A stretch of 64,000 nt of DNA from Salinimicrobium terrae DSM 17865 (GCF_000424665.1 NZ_AUKI01000003.1:1-64000); one strand, 5' to 3'; shown: positions 9,226 through 18,194, counted from the first letter of the stretch. The notes: generated by a model from the letters alone, not told the origin. Made by a program: numbers and translations.

Positions 9226-10002
9226 TTAAGGGGTCACTAGTAGTGTCTGGCCAATGCCAATGTTAGTGCCTTTTAGTTTATTTATTTTTTGTAGTTGCTC
9301 AACTGTAAGGTTATGTCTTTTAGCAATAGAATATAGGGTATCCCCTTGCTGCACAGTATAAGCTCTGGCTACAGAATTTCCGGAAGTTACCGACTCGGTA
9401 TAGACTACCACCTCTCTCGCGGGTGTATCACCGTCATACAAATAAAGTTGATATCTCTCGATAATGCTTATAAGTTTCTCCGGATACCTCCTGTCGGTAG
9501 CATAACCTGCGGCTCTAAGGCCACGGGCCCAACCTTTATAATCTGCGAGTTCAAGATCAAAAAGTGCAGCATAACGCTTCCTTTCGGCCAGGAAAAGCGA
9601 ATGATCCCGGAAAGAATATTTAGGATCTTTATATTTTCTAAAACACTCCTGGGAGCGATCATCATCATGATATACTTTACCACCGGTCCAGCCATGACAT
9701 TTTATCCCAAAATGGTTATTGGCTCTACGGGTCAATTCCCCCTCGCCTGCACCCGATTCCAGGATTCCCTGAGCAAGAGTGATACTGGCAGGAATCTTAT
9801 AAAGTTCCATCTCCTCCTGTGCCATAGGTGCATAAAGTTCTATATACCTTGCAACCTTGTCGGTGTAAGTACCGGGCGTGGGTGAATGCTTTCCTGCCGT
9901 GCTTTTTCTGTTTTCTTTATTAGAAGCCTTTTTACCTGTCCCACAGGAAACCGTGAAGATTAGGAGAAAAAGTACAAAAATTCTAATTGCAACTTTCATC
10001 AT
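9226..10002 (-). CDS. Glucosaminidase (FlgJ-type muramidase fold) lipoprotein with C-terminal LysM
   Basis: About 258 residues. An N-terminal lipoprotein signal ends in the lipobox FTVSC-G (Cys about residue 20). Residues about 50-190 form a glucosaminidase domain of the FlgJ/LytG type (PASITLAQGILESGAGEGEL, NNHFGIKCHGW, RDHSLFL, YAT dyad region GYATDRRYPEKLI), which cleaves peptidoglycan glycan strands. A LysM peptidoglycan-binding domain closes the protein (YTVQQGDTLYSIAKRHNLT ... VTP). It overlaps the upstream ACC deaminase-like gene by 20 bases. A start at 9999 (second Met) is equally possible. It probably acts at the cell wall as a remodelling hydrolase. Confidence 0.9.
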   Translation of the reverse strand: MMKVAIRIFVLFLLIFTVSCGTGKKASNKENRKSTAGKHSPTPGTYTDKVARYIELYAPMAQEEMELYKIPASITLAQGILESGAGEGELTRRANNHFGIKCHGWTGGKVYHDDDRSQECFRKYKDPKYSFRDHSLFLAERKRYAALFDLELADYKGWARGLRAAGYATDRRYPEKLISIIERYQLYLYDGDTPAREVVVYTESVTSGNSVARAYTVQQGDTLYSIAKRHNLTVEQLQKINKLKGTNIGIGQTLLVTP

Positions 10003-10939
10003 AGGTCAAAATTGGAGGTAGATTTCTCATTTTTAACACCTTGTTCATACCCGAAATTCCCTGAAGCCCCCCGGTATGAATGGCTAAAATACGAGTATTT
10101 TTCAAGAAATATCCTGTCTCTGCCAGATCAAAGATCCCGTACATAAGTTTTGCGGTATAAACAGGATCTAACTGTATCCCATACTTACTTCGGAAGTTGT
10201 TCATAAATTCGATAAGCTTTTCATCCACTTTAGCATAACCACCAAAATGATAATCTGGTATAATCTTCCAGTTATTTTTTTTGCTGAACCGTTGGATCTC
10301 CGGTTTTAAAAAGTCACCTTTCAAAGCCGGAAACCCCAGAATCTGCTGATGTTCTTCTGATGAATTTATGAGTCCGCTAATGGTTCCTCCGGTTCCAATC
10401 GCACAGCAAATTGTATCATATTCTGCATCTTCAGGAGTTAAAATTTCCTCACATCCTTTTACAGCCAGCTCGTTTGTACCTCCTTCGGGCACCAGGTAAA
10501 AATCGCCGAACTTCTTCCGCAAGTCTTCAAGAAATGCTTCTGAAGTTTTGTTTCTGTAATCACTTCGGTTTATAAAATGTAGTTTCATTCCGCAGTGAGA
10601 AGCAAACCTCAACGTAGAATTCTCCTGAAGGGTCTTCTCCAGATCCTCTCCCAATTCCTCACCTCTAATTAATCCAATGGTTTTGAAGCCCGATAGTTTT
10701 CCGGCGGCCGCGGTAGCAGCAATATGGTTCGAAAAAGCCCCTCCAAAAGTGAGCAGGATTTGCCTTTTTTGAGAGGTAGCTTCAGCGATGTTGTACTTCA
10801 GCTTTCTGAATTTATTTCCTGAAACTTCAGGATGCAACAGATCTTCCCGCTTCATAAAAATGGAAACACCTTCAATTTCAGTAATAAACTGACTTGGGAT
10901 TTGGGGAGGTGCGGTGTATAAATTCTTGATGTCGCTCAT
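9983..10939 (-). CDS. PLP-dependent ACC deaminase / D-cysteine desulfhydrase family enzyme
   Basis: A protein of 318 residues of the fold-type II PLP family. The Schiff-base Lys is in VSGNKFRKLKYN (about residue 44), the substrate-loop segment is FGGAFSNHIAATAAAG, and the phosphate-binding segment is AIGTGGTISGL. The family includes 1-aminocyclopropane-1-carboxylate deaminase and D-cysteine desulfhydrase; which activity applies cannot be told by eye. It is the first gene of the operon leading to hemL and is divergent from the flavin oxidoreductase at 11074. Confidence 0.88.
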   Translation of the reverse strand: MSDIKNLYTAPPQIPSQFITEIEGVSIFMKREDLLHPEVSGNKFRKLKYNIAEATSQKRQILLTFGGAFSNHIAATAAAGKLSGFKTIGLIRGEELGEDLEKTLQENSTLRFASHCGMKLHFINRSDYRNKTSEAFLEDLRKKFGDFYLVPEGGTNELAVKGCEEILTPEDAEYDTICCAIGTGGTISGLINSSEEHQQILGFPALKGDFLKPEIQRFSKKNNWKIIPDYHFGGYAKVDEKLIEFMNNFRSKYGIQLDPVYTAKLMYGIFDLAETGYFLKNTRILAIHTGGLQGISGMNKVLKMRNLPPILTYDESCN

Positions 10940-11073
10940 ATTAATTTCTGAATGCCTTCAGTAAAACAGGTGCAAATATTAAGAACTAATTATAAGAAAG
11001 AAAGCTCAGTTTCTCAAAAAGTATCTTTAATTTCTACAAACGAGTCGTGAATGAAGATCAGAAAAAATAAGAA

Positions 11074-12441
11074 ATGAGAAAATTTGATGCAATTATTATA
11101 GGCACAGGCCAGGCGGGACCTCCCCTTGCTTCCAGTATGGCTAAAAACGGAAAAAAAGTTGCCATTATTGAAAAAAGCGAACTTGGTGGTACTTGTGTGA
11201 ATACCGGTTGTACACCTACTAAGGCTTACGTGGCTTCGGCCAGGAGAGCATTTATTGCAAAAAACAGCCGGGAAATGGGCGTGAGCATTGAAGGAGAAGT
11301 AAATGTAGATCTAAAAAAGATCAAAGCCCGGAAAGACAAATTGATTTCAGATTCTCATGAGGGACTGGAAAAAATGTTTGAAAACGAGAAAAACATCAGC
11401 CTTATTGGCGGAAAAGCAGTTTTTGTGGACAACCACACAATACAAGTCAACGGAGAAAAACTTTCGGCCGAAAAGATTTTCATTAATGTTGGCGGAAGGC
11501 CGCGTATTCCGGAAAATTTTAAGGACGTTAATTACCTTACAAACCGCACTATGCTGGAACTGGAAGAAATCCCTGAGAATCTGGTCATTGCAGGCGGCGG
11601 CTATGTTGGTCTCGAGTTCGGGCAGATGTTTAGTCGCTTTGGAAGTAAAGTCACTATCCTGGAGCGCGGTACACAGTTAATGAAAAAAGAGGACGATGAC
11701 ATTGCGGAAGCCATAACCGGAATCATCAAAGACAGTGGCATTAAGGTCCTACTGAATTCAAATTGCATAAAAGGCACCCAACGGGAAGGGGAGATCGTTT
11801 TGACTTATGATTGTGAAGAAGGCGCCAAGGAGATAAAAACTCCCCATCTTCTGCTGGCTGCGGGAAGGGTTCCTAATACAGATGATTTAGGACTGGAAAA
11901 TACAGGAGTGAAAATGGATGAAAAAGGTTTTATAAAAGTTAATGATCAGCTTCAAACAACGGTTTCTCATATCTGGGCGCTTGGAGACTGCAATGGAGAA
12001 GGTGGCTTCACCCATACGGCTTATAATGACTACCAAATTGTGAATTCTCATCTTTCTGAGGAGAAAAAAAGGAAGCTTTCTGACAGGTTTCTCTGCTATG
12101 CCGCTTATATTGATCCGCCGCTGGCAAGGGTGGGACTGAATGAAAAACAGATAAAAGAAAAAGGTATAAAAGCTAAAGTTGCAGAGATGCAAATGAAAAA
12201 TGTGGCCAGGGCAAAGGAAAAAGGAGAGACATCAGGAAAGCTTAAGATCTTTATTGAGGCGGAGACAGACAAAATACTGGGAGCAATATTCCTGGGAACA
12301 GGAGCAGATGAATTTATCCACACTGTCCTTGACCAGATGTATGCCGGCGCTTCTTATAAAGTGATGCGGGATGCTATCCACATTCATCCTACCGTGAGCG
12401 AACTTATTCCCACCATGTTGGAGAATTTAAAGGACCTGTAG
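11074..12441 (+). CDS. Pyridine nucleotide-disulfide oxidoreductase (dihydrolipoyl dehydrogenase/mercuric reductase-like)
   Basis: A protein of 455 residues. An N-terminal FAD-binding GTGQAGPPLA motif is followed by the redox-active disulfide GGTCVNTGCTPTK (Cys about 43 and 48), an NAD(P)-binding domain (IAGGGYVGLEFGQMFSRFG), the second FAD motif (IWALGDC) and a C-terminal dimerisation domain with the HxHPT active-site motif (AIHIHPTVSEL). It lacks an N-terminal heavy-metal domain and a C-terminal Cys pair, so it is unlikely to be a true mercuric reductase, although such proteins are often named so. No 2-oxoacid dehydrogenase genes lie nearby; the substrate is unknown. Confidence 0.87.
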   Translation: MRKFDAIIIGTGQAGPPLASSMAKNGKKVAIIEKSELGGTCVNTGCTPTKAYVASARRAFIAKNSREMGVSIEGEVNVDLKKIKARKDKLISDSHEGLEKMFENEKNISLIGGKAVFVDNHTIQVNGEKLSAEKIFINVGGRPRIPENFKDVNYLTNRTMLELEEIPENLVIAGGGYVGLEFGQMFSRFGSKVTILERGTQLMKKEDDDIAEAITGIIKDSGIKVLLNSNCIKGTQREGEIVLTYDCEEGAKEIKTPHLLLAAGRVPNTDDLGLENTGVKMDEKGFIKVNDQLQTTVSHIWALGDCNGEGGFTHTAYNDYQIVNSHLSEEKKRKLSDRFLCYAAYIDPPLARVGLNEKQIKEKGIKAKVAEMQMKNVARAKEKGETSGKLKIFIEAETDKILGAIFLGTGADEFIHTVLDQMYAGASYKVMRDAIHIHPTVSELIPTMLENLKDL

Positions 12442-12457
12442 GTCAAGTGTACAGGTC
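12433..12457. terminator. Hairpin overlapping the oxidoreductase stop codon
   Basis: GACCTGTA (12433-12440) pairs with TACAGGTC (12450-12457). It lies between convergent genes and overlaps the stop codon of the oxidoreductase. A further ACCTGTA copy follows. No long T-run, so termination is only a possibility. Confidence 0.45.
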
Positions 12458-12467
12458 AAAACCTGTA

Positions 12468-12794
12468 TTACAAATATTTCCTGTAATTCCAGAAAGGTCT
12501 GTTCGAGATGTAATTAAGATCTTTTTCATTGGCATAGGCCTCCCGCTCAAAACAGATCTTGTTGTAGGCTTTATAGGAATCCCTGTACTTGATAAGGCGA
12601 ATAAAATATTCAAAAAAGTACCAGATAAAGAAGAAAATGATAAGCAGCTCTACCTGCTGTTTGAGGTGAATGCGCTCGTGGTTCATAAAAACGGAATTGT
12701 TCTTCAGCTCTTTCCGCTTCACAACTATAAACGGCCACAACACCACACCGTCAAAGTGTTTGGCAAGAATAAATTTATTTACCACCACGAACAT
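12468..12794 (-). CDS. Small membrane protein with HExxH motif (putative metalloprotease-like)
   Basis: A protein of 108 residues. The motif NHERIHLKQQ (about residues 38-47) contains HExxH and is followed by a strongly hydrophobic helix (LLIIFFFIWYFFEYFI). A later FEREAYANE segment could supply the third zinc-ligand Glu, as in gluzincin metallopeptidases. Proteins of this size and pattern are widespread in Flavobacteriia but have no assigned function that I know of. The minus-strand frame is preferred over the plus-strand frame covering the same bases because of this motif. It is divergent from the DUF5522 gene, with only 33 bases between start codons. Confidence 0.72.
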   Translation of the reverse strand: MFVVVNKFILAKHFDGVVLWPFIVVKRKELKNNSVFMNHERIHLKQQVELLIIFFFIWYFFEYFIRLIKYRDSYKAYNKICFEREAYANEKDLNYISNRPFWNYRKYL

Positions 12795-12815
12795 AAGGGC
12801 AAGATAAGAAAATGC

Positions 12816-12823
12816 TATTTTTG
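12816..12823 (+). promoter_or_regulatory. Possible -7 box of the DUF5522-hutU operon
   Basis: TATTTTTG fits the Bacteroidota -7 consensus TAnnTTTG. It ends only four bases before the ATG at 12828, so the transcript would be leaderless or nearly so. No clear TTTG -33 box was found at the usual distance. Confidence 0.35.
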
Positions 12824-12827
12824 TAAT

Positions 12828-13001
12828 ATGAGTTTTTTAAAGAAAAAAATTCCGCTTGAGGAAGGGGACTTTTATATTACTCCCGAAGGCTACCGCTGCT
12901 TTACCGAACAATACCACCTCAAAAGGGGCTACTGCTGTGAAAGCGGCTGCCGCCACTGCCCTTACGGCTTCAATAAGAAAACCAACCAACAGAAAAAATA
13001 A
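12828..13001 (+). CDS. DUF5522 small cysteine-rich protein
   Basis: A protein of 57 residues beginning MSFLKKKIPLEEGDFYITPEG and carrying the Cys-rich core CCESGCRHCPYGF, the DUF5522 hallmark. The Cys cluster suggests metal binding; the function is unknown. The frame is open upstream to 12447, but that extension overlaps the HExxH gene on the other strand and does not resemble the family. It ends six bases before hutU, so the two are probably co-transcribed. Confidence 0.82.
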   Translation: MSFLKKKIPLEEGDFYITPEGYRCFTEQYHLKRGYCCESGCRHCPYGFNKKTNQQKK

Positions 13002-13007
13002 TTCTAT

Positions 13008-15068
13008 ATGGACTTCAAAAATGCCATTTTAGAAGGTATTCCCAATACTTTACCGGCTGCAAAAGAGTATGATCCTACTGTAAATCACGCACCAAAACGC
13101 AAAGACATCCTTTCGGCTGAAGAAAAGAAACTGACTCTTCGGAATGCCCTGAGATATTTTGATAAGAGTCATCACGAGGAGCTGCTTCCGGAATTTCGTC
13201 ACGAGCTGGAAACCTACGGCAGGATCTATATGTACCGTCTTCGTCCCGATTACGACATGTACGCCCGACCTATTTCTGAATATCCCGGAAAATGCGAGCA
13301 GGCAAAAGGCATTATGCTCATGATCCAGAACAACCTGGATCCGAAGGTGGCACAGCATCCGCACGAACTGATTACCTACGGGGGCAATGGAGCGGTTTTT
13401 CAGAATTGGGCGCAGTACCGGCTGGTGATGAAATACCTGGCTGAAATGACCGAAGAACAAACTCTGGTCATGAATTCCGGTCATCCCCTGGGTCTTTTTC
13501 CTTCCCATCCCGATGCTCCACGCGTAGTAGTTACTAATGGAATGATGATCCCGAACTATTCAAAACAGGATGACTGGGAAAAATTTAATGCCCTGGGAGT
13601 AACGCAATATGGACAAATGACTGCTGGAAGCTATATGTATATAGGTCCGCAGGGAATTGTTCACGGCACCACCATCATCGTGCTTAATGCCCTTCGAAAA
13701 ATAGCGAAAACCTCTACTTCTCCAGAGGGCACAGGTATCAAAAAAGGTACTTTGGGCGAGGGTTCTTTATTTGTTACCTCTGGGTTGGGGGGAATGAGCG
13801 GTGCACAACCCAAAGCCGGGAATATTGCAGGCTGTATTACAGTTTGCGCCGAAGTGAATCCCAAAGCTGTGGAAACCCGCCACTCTCAGGGTTGGGTTGA
13901 TGAAGTTGTCCAAGACCTCGATGTGCTGGTGCAAAAAGTGACCGAAGCTAAGGCTGAAGGAAAAATTATTTCATTCGCTTACCTGGGAAATGTGGTGGAA
14001 GTATGGGAGAAATTTGATGAAGAAAATATTCATATTGATCTGGGTAGCGACCAGACTTCTCTGCACAATCCATGGGCGGGTGGCTATTATCCCGTAGGTA
14101 TAAGTTTTGAGGAAGCAAATGAATTGATGAGTTCCGATCCGGAGAAATTTAAAGAAAAGGTTCGGGAAAGTCTGCGCAGACAAACCGAGGCCATCAACCG
14201 CCACACCAAAAAAGGGACCTACTTCTTTGACTACGGAAATGCCTTTTTGCTGGAAGCTTCAAGAGCCAGCGCAAAGATCTATAAAGATGAAGAAGGCAAT
14301 TTTGTAAATGGAACTTCAGCCGGAGAAGACAAAGATTTTGCCTATCCCAGTTACGTGCAGGATATCATGGGACCTATGTGTTTTGATTACGGGTTCGGAC
14401 CTTTCCGCTGGGTATGTGCTTCGGGAAAAGAAGAGGATTTGGAAAAAACAGATCAAATTGCCAGGGAGGTGCTTCAGAAGTTAAAACAAGATGCGCCGGA
14501 GGAAATTCAGCAGCAAATGCAGGATAATATCAAGTGGATCGAAGGTGCCGGGGCCAATAAACTTGTAGTGGGTTCTCAGGCTAGAATTCTTTATGCCGAT
14601 GCCGTGGGGCGTATAGAAATCGCAAAGGCTTTTAATAAAGCTATCGAAAAAGGGGAAATTGGAACGGTAATTTTGGGAAGGGATCATCACGATGTTTCGG
14701 GAACCGATTCTCCTTACCGTGAAACCTCCAATATTTACGACGGCTCCCGCTATACAGCCGATATGGCGATTCAAAATGTCATTGGCGACAGCTTTAGAGG
14801 CGCAACCTGGGTAAGTATTCACAACGGCGGCGGAGTTGGCTGGGGCGAGGTAGTCAACGGCGGATTCGGTATGGTTCTTGAGGGTAATAAGGAGTCGGAG
14901 AGGCGACTAAACTCTATGTTATTTTGGGATGTAAATAATGGGATCGCAAGAAGATCCTGGGCGCGCAATGAAGGTGCCATATTTGCAATTAAACGGGCGA
15001 TGGAAACAGAACCCCGTTTAAAGGTTACCATTCCTAACATGGTCGATGACCGTCTACTGGACACTTAA
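13008..15068 (+). CDS. hutU: Urocanate hydratase
   Basis: A protein of 686 residues, matching the long urocanase form seen in Bacteroidota (the classical form is about 555). It converts urocanate to imidazolonepropionate in histidine breakdown, using tightly bound NAD. Landmarks are TYGGNGAVFQNWAQY, HGTTIIVLNA, the Gly-rich GLGGMSGAQPKA (NAD site), the Cys-containing GPMCFDYGFGPFRWV, and IHNGGGVGWGEVVNGGFG near the C-terminus. No hutH or hutI is in the window; the arginase-fold gene at 57478 is not a convincing HutG. It follows the DUF5522 gene by six bases. Confidence 0.95.
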   Translation: MDFKNAILEGIPNTLPAAKEYDPTVNHAPKRKDILSAEEKKLTLRNALRYFDKSHHEELLPEFRHELETYGRIYMYRLRPDYDMYARPISEYPGKCEQAKGIMLMIQNNLDPKVAQHPHELITYGGNGAVFQNWAQYRLVMKYLAEMTEEQTLVMNSGHPLGLFPSHPDAPRVVVTNGMMIPNYSKQDDWEKFNALGVTQYGQMTAGSYMYIGPQGIVHGTTIIVLNALRKIAKTSTSPEGTGIKKGTLGEGSLFVTSGLGGMSGAQPKAGNIAGCITVCAEVNPKAVETRHSQGWVDEVVQDLDVLVQKVTEAKAEGKIISFAYLGNVVEVWEKFDEENIHIDLGSDQTSLHNPWAGGYYPVGISFEEANELMSSDPEKFKEKVRESLRRQTEAINRHTKKGTYFFDYGNAFLLEASRASAKIYKDEEGNFVNGTSAGEDKDFAYPSYVQDIMGPMCFDYGFGPFRWVCASGKEEDLEKTDQIAREVLQKLKQDAPEEIQQQMQDNIKWIEGAGANKLVVGSQARILYADAVGRIEIAKAFNKAIEKGEIGTVILGRDHHDVSGTDSPYRETSNIYDGSRYTADMAIQNVIGDSFRGATWVSIHNGGGVGWGEVVNGGFGMVLEGNKESERRLNSMLFWDVNNGIARRSWARNEGAIFAIKRAMETEPRLKVTIPNMVDDRLLDT

Positions 15069-15086
15069 CCTAAAAACACTTATAAT

Positions 15087-15623
15087 ATGAGAGCGATTAA
15101 ACTTACTTCGGTACTCGTTCTGTTCGTGCTGGTAATGACTTCTTGTAATACCGTAAAAGTAGCGACAGATTACGACAGGGATGTTAACTTCTCGCAGTAC
15201 GAGACCTATGCCTTTTTTAAGCCCGGAATTGACAAAGCCGAGATCTCCGATCTTGACAAGAAAAGAATATTAAGGGCTATAGACGAGGAAATGCAGGAAA
15301 AAGGCTTTATGAAGTCCGATAATCCCGATTTACTGGTAAGCATTTTCACCAAGACTGAAAAAAATATCAATATTTACAACAATCCATACGGGTATGGTTA
15401 TGGATGGGGATGGCACCCCTGGTATTGGGGTACAGGTTATAATACCGTGAATTCTACTACAGAAGGAACTTTATACATTGATCTGGTAGATGCCGAAAAG
15501 AAAGAATTGGTTTGGCAGGGAATGGGAACTGCAGCCCTTTCCACTAAAGTGGAACAAAAACAGGAAAGGATCAATGAGATTGTTGAAGAGATCCTGGAAA
15601 AATATCCGCCATCTCTTAATTAA
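15087..15623 (+). CDS. DUF4136 lipoprotein
   Basis: A protein of 178 residues with a lipoprotein signal ending in VMTSC-N (Cys about 20). The body is DUF4136-like: FSQYETYAFFKPG near the start, a Gly/Tyr/Trp-rich loop (YGYGYGWGWHPWYWG) in the middle, then GTLYIDLVDAEKKELVWQG. Probably a small outer-membrane or periplasmic lipoprotein; its function is unknown. It follows hutU by 18 bases and is closed by a strong terminator, so it may be co-transcribed with hutU. Confidence 0.88.
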   Translation: MRAIKLTSVLVLFVLVMTSCNTVKVATDYDRDVNFSQYETYAFFKPGIDKAEISDLDKKRILRAIDEEMQEKGFMKSDNPDLLVSIFTKTEKNINIYNNPYGYGYGWGWHPWYWGTGYNTVNSTTEGTLYIDLVDAEKKELVWQGMGTAALSTKVEQKQERINEIVEEILEKYPPSLN

Positions 15624-15642
15624 ATTTCAGCCCCCTGAATTG

Positions 15643-15678
15643 AAGCCGCTAAACATGAATAATTTAGCGGCTTTTTTA
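15643..15678 (+). terminator. Rho-independent terminator
   Basis: AAGCCGCTAAA (15643-15653) pairs with TTTAGCGGCTT (15663-15673) and is followed by a T-run. It closes the DUF5522-hutU-DUF4136 transcript. Confidence 0.88.
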
Positions 15679-15725
15679 TTTCCTGAAAGGCTATTCTAAA
15701 GAAAATCAAGGCTTTGCAAACTTAA

Positions 15726-15733
15726 TATTTTTG
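15726..15733 (+). promoter_or_regulatory. -7 box upstream of the aromatic amino acid hydroxylase
   Basis: TATTTTTG matches TAnnTTTG and lies 31 bases before the ATG at 15765. A TTTG at 15713-15716 is too close to be the -33 box, so only the -7 element is supported. Confidence 0.45.
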
Positions 15734-15764
15734 TATCTTTAAGTCCTGTTCATTTTATAAATCT

Positions 15765-17522
15765 ATGGAACAAGAATTTGAATCAAACGAGATAATTGAC
15801 AGGCTTCCGGCACACCTGAAGCAATTCATAAAACCTCAAAATTATGAAGACTACACCCCTATTAACCAGGCGGTGTGGAGATATGTAATGCGGAAGAACG
15901 TTGACTATCTGAGCCGGGTTGCCCACTCTTCTTATCTTGATGGTCTAAAGCAGACAGGAATCTCTATCGATCATATTCCCAACATGTACGGGATGAACAG
16001 GATCCTGAAGGAAATTGGCTGGGCCGCAGTAGCGGTTGATGGGTTTATTCCGCCGGCAGCTTTTATGGAGTTTCAGGCATTTAATGTACTGGTCATTGCC
16101 AGTGATATAAGACAGCTGGACCACATTGAATATACACCGGCACCCGACATCATCCACGAAGGTGCAGGCCATGCACCTATTATCGCAAATCCCGAATATG
16201 CAGAATATCTGCGTCGCTTTGGAGAAATAGGTTGTAAGGCAATCTCCAGCGCAAAAGATTACGAGATCTATGAAGCTATTCGTCATCTTTCAATAATTAA
16301 AGAAGCCGAAGACACTCCCGAAGAAGAAATCAAAACCGCCGAAAAGAGGGTGGATGAACTGCAGAATGACCAGCGCGAGCAAAGTGAAATGGCCCAAATA
16401 AGGAACCTGCACTGGTGGACCGTGGAATACGGGCTTATAGGAACACCCGAAAATCCCAAGATCTACGGCGCCGGACTTCTTTCCTCAATTGGCGAAAGCA
16501 CCTGGTGTATGACAGGCAAGGTGAAGAAAATTCCATACGATATTAGTGCTGCGCAACAGGAATTCGATATTACAAAACCTCAGCCCCAGTTGTACGTAAC
16601 TCCCGACTTTGCTCACCTTAGTCTGGTACTGGAGCAGTTTGCCAATAAAATGGCTCTACGCGTGGGCGGACTTGAAGGGCTGCAAAAGCTTATCAATTCA
16701 AAAAATTTAGGAACTATAGAACTCAGTACCGGGATCCAGATCTCAGGAAAATTCACGCGGGTTATCAAAAATGACGGAAAACCCGTGTATTTCCAAACCA
16801 CAGGAGAGACTGCTTTAGCTTCCAGGGAAAAAGAACTGGTAGGTCACGGGAAAGAAAATCATCCCGATGGTTTTGGATCTCCTGTAGGTAGGCTGAAAGG
16901 AATTAACCTTGCCATTGAAGATATGAGTCCGCTCGATCTTAGGGCATACGATATTTACGAAGGGGAGCAGGTCAATTTCGAATTTGAAGGCGGTATAAAT
17001 GTAAAAGGAGAAATTATTACCGGCACCAGGAATCTACAGGGAAAGATCATTTTAATTAGTTTGAAGAATTGCACCGTCACCTGGAAAGATGAAGTCCTAT
17101 TTAAACCTGAATGGGGAAATTACGACATGGCCATAGGTAAAGAGGTAATCTCGGCCTTTGCAGGTCCTGCAGATGCTAAATCCTTCAATTTGATCACTCA
17201 TACTCCCTCCTCCACTACAATTAAAAGTAAAAAAACCCCTGAGCGGGAAGAGCTTGAATCACTGTATGAATCGGTTCGGAATATCAGGCAGGGAAAGAAC
17301 ACTAAATTCTCATTGGTTGCAGCTTTTGATCTTGTAAAGAAATATCATCCAAAAGACTGGCTTCTTTCAGTTGAAATTTTTGAGTTGACAAGCAATAAGG
17401 ATGAAAAACTGGCTTCCGAAGTGCTGGAACATCTTGAAGATGTAAAGCAAAGAAGACCCGATGTTGCACATCTAATCGATAACGGAATTGGACTTGTAAA
17501 GCCCGAACTGGTGACCGGATAA
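15765..17522 (+). CDS. Aromatic amino acid hydroxylase (phenylalanine 4-monooxygenase type) with long C-terminal extension
   Basis: A protein of 585 residues. Residues about 30-330 are the pterin-dependent, non-heme iron hydroxylase domain. The iron ligands are visible as His131 and His136 in IIHEGAGHAP and Glu221 in WWTVEYGL. Between them there is a charged insert (about residues 177-212) not found in the short bacterial PhhA or animal enzymes. Residues about 340-585 form an extra region without a recognised motif. It would convert Phe to Tyr (or hydroxylate Trp) using tetrahydropterin. It is a single-gene transcript with its own -7 box. Substrate choice cannot be read from the sequence. Confidence 0.88.
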   Translation: MEQEFESNEIIDRLPAHLKQFIKPQNYEDYTPINQAVWRYVMRKNVDYLSRVAHSSYLDGLKQTGISIDHIPNMYGMNRILKEIGWAAVAVDGFIPPAAFMEFQAFNVLVIASDIRQLDHIEYTPAPDIIHEGAGHAPIIANPEYAEYLRRFGEIGCKAISSAKDYEIYEAIRHLSIIKEAEDTPEEEIKTAEKRVDELQNDQREQSEMAQIRNLHWWTVEYGLIGTPENPKIYGAGLLSSIGESTWCMTGKVKKIPYDISAAQQEFDITKPQPQLYVTPDFAHLSLVLEQFANKMALRVGGLEGLQKLINSKNLGTIELSTGIQISGKFTRVIKNDGKPVYFQTTGETALASREKELVGHGKENHPDGFGSPVGRLKGINLAIEDMSPLDLRAYDIYEGEQVNFEFEGGINVKGEIITGTRNLQGKIILISLKNCTVTWKDEVLFKPEWGNYDMAIGKEVISAFAGPADAKSFNLITHTPSSTTIKSKKTPEREELESLYESVRNIRQGKNTKFSLVAAFDLVKKYHPKDWLLSVEIFELTSNKDEKLASEVLEHLEDVKQRRPDVAHLIDNGIGLVKPELVTG

Positions 17523-18137
17523 TTACAGTTTAAGCTCCTGCATTTCGCCGTCAGCACTAAATTCCTGATTGTTATAAGTAAGGGTCCAGCCGAGGGTATT
17601 CGTAAGAATATATATCTTTTGCAGCTCGCTTATCAGCCGGTTTTTAGCGTTTGATTTAAGACCGGAATTTTCCACCTTTTCCCGCGTAGATTTATTGATG
17701 CGCTTTTTTATCTTGTTGTAATCCTCTGCACTAAACTGGTTGAGATAATCCTGGGTGATGTCATAATATTTGATGTCGGGATAGATATTAATCTCCTCTT
17801 CGGGAATATGTTTGATATGCACCGTCTTATTTTCCACATCAACCTCGGTTACAAGTTTACTGAGATCATAGGCCACCGTAGCTTTTGTATTTACGATAAT
17901 AAGTGCCCGCTTACGTGCAGGGAGTACATCTAAAAACCTGTTTTTGGTATCCTTATAGGTAAAAACCTGCGAAAAAGTACCCTCGGTCACCACAAGCTTT
18001 CCAACATTTTTAATCTGCTGCTGAATCATTGCCGTACTCTCCTCCAGGCGGTCTCTTTCCGCATTGCGGTTTTCAAAATAGCGCCAGGCCAGGAAAATGA
18101 TCAGCACCGCAAGGGCACCCACGATATACTTCTTCAT
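17523..18137 (-). CDS. DUF4230 membrane-anchored protein
   Basis: A protein of 204 residues with one N-terminal transmembrane helix (about 3-20) followed by a soluble domain typical of DUF4230 (GKLVVTEGTFSQVFTY ... RKRALIIVNTKATVAYDLSKL). The function is unknown. The stop is adjacent to that of the hydroxylase gene (convergent, no gap). It shares strand with GSCFA and alaS upstream. Confidence 0.85.
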   Translation of the reverse strand: MKKYIVGALAVLIIFLAWRYFENRNAERDRLEESTAMIQQQIKNVGKLVVTEGTFSQVFTYKDTKNRFLDVLPARKRALIIVNTKATVAYDLSKLVTEVDVENKTVHIKHIPEEEINIYPDIKYYDITQDYLNQFSAEDYNKIKKRINKSTREKVENSGLKSNAKNRLISELQKIYILTNTLGWTLTYNNQEFSADGEMQELKL

Positions 18138-18194
18138 GTTCTAAAAATACGAATTAGGAGAGCGCTTTTTTCCAAGAAAATGTGAAGATTTCCC

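Noticed and set aside
11074-12441. Mercuric reductase
   Set aside because: There is no heavy-metal-binding N-terminus, no C-terminal Cys pair and no mer neighbours. It fits the wider disulfide oxidoreductase family.
12447-12827. Upstream extension of the DUF5522 reading frame (would give a protein of 184 residues)
   Set aside because: It overlaps a minus-strand gene with a clear HExxH motif and a membrane helix. Only the last 57 residues look like a known family, and they start with their own ATG.
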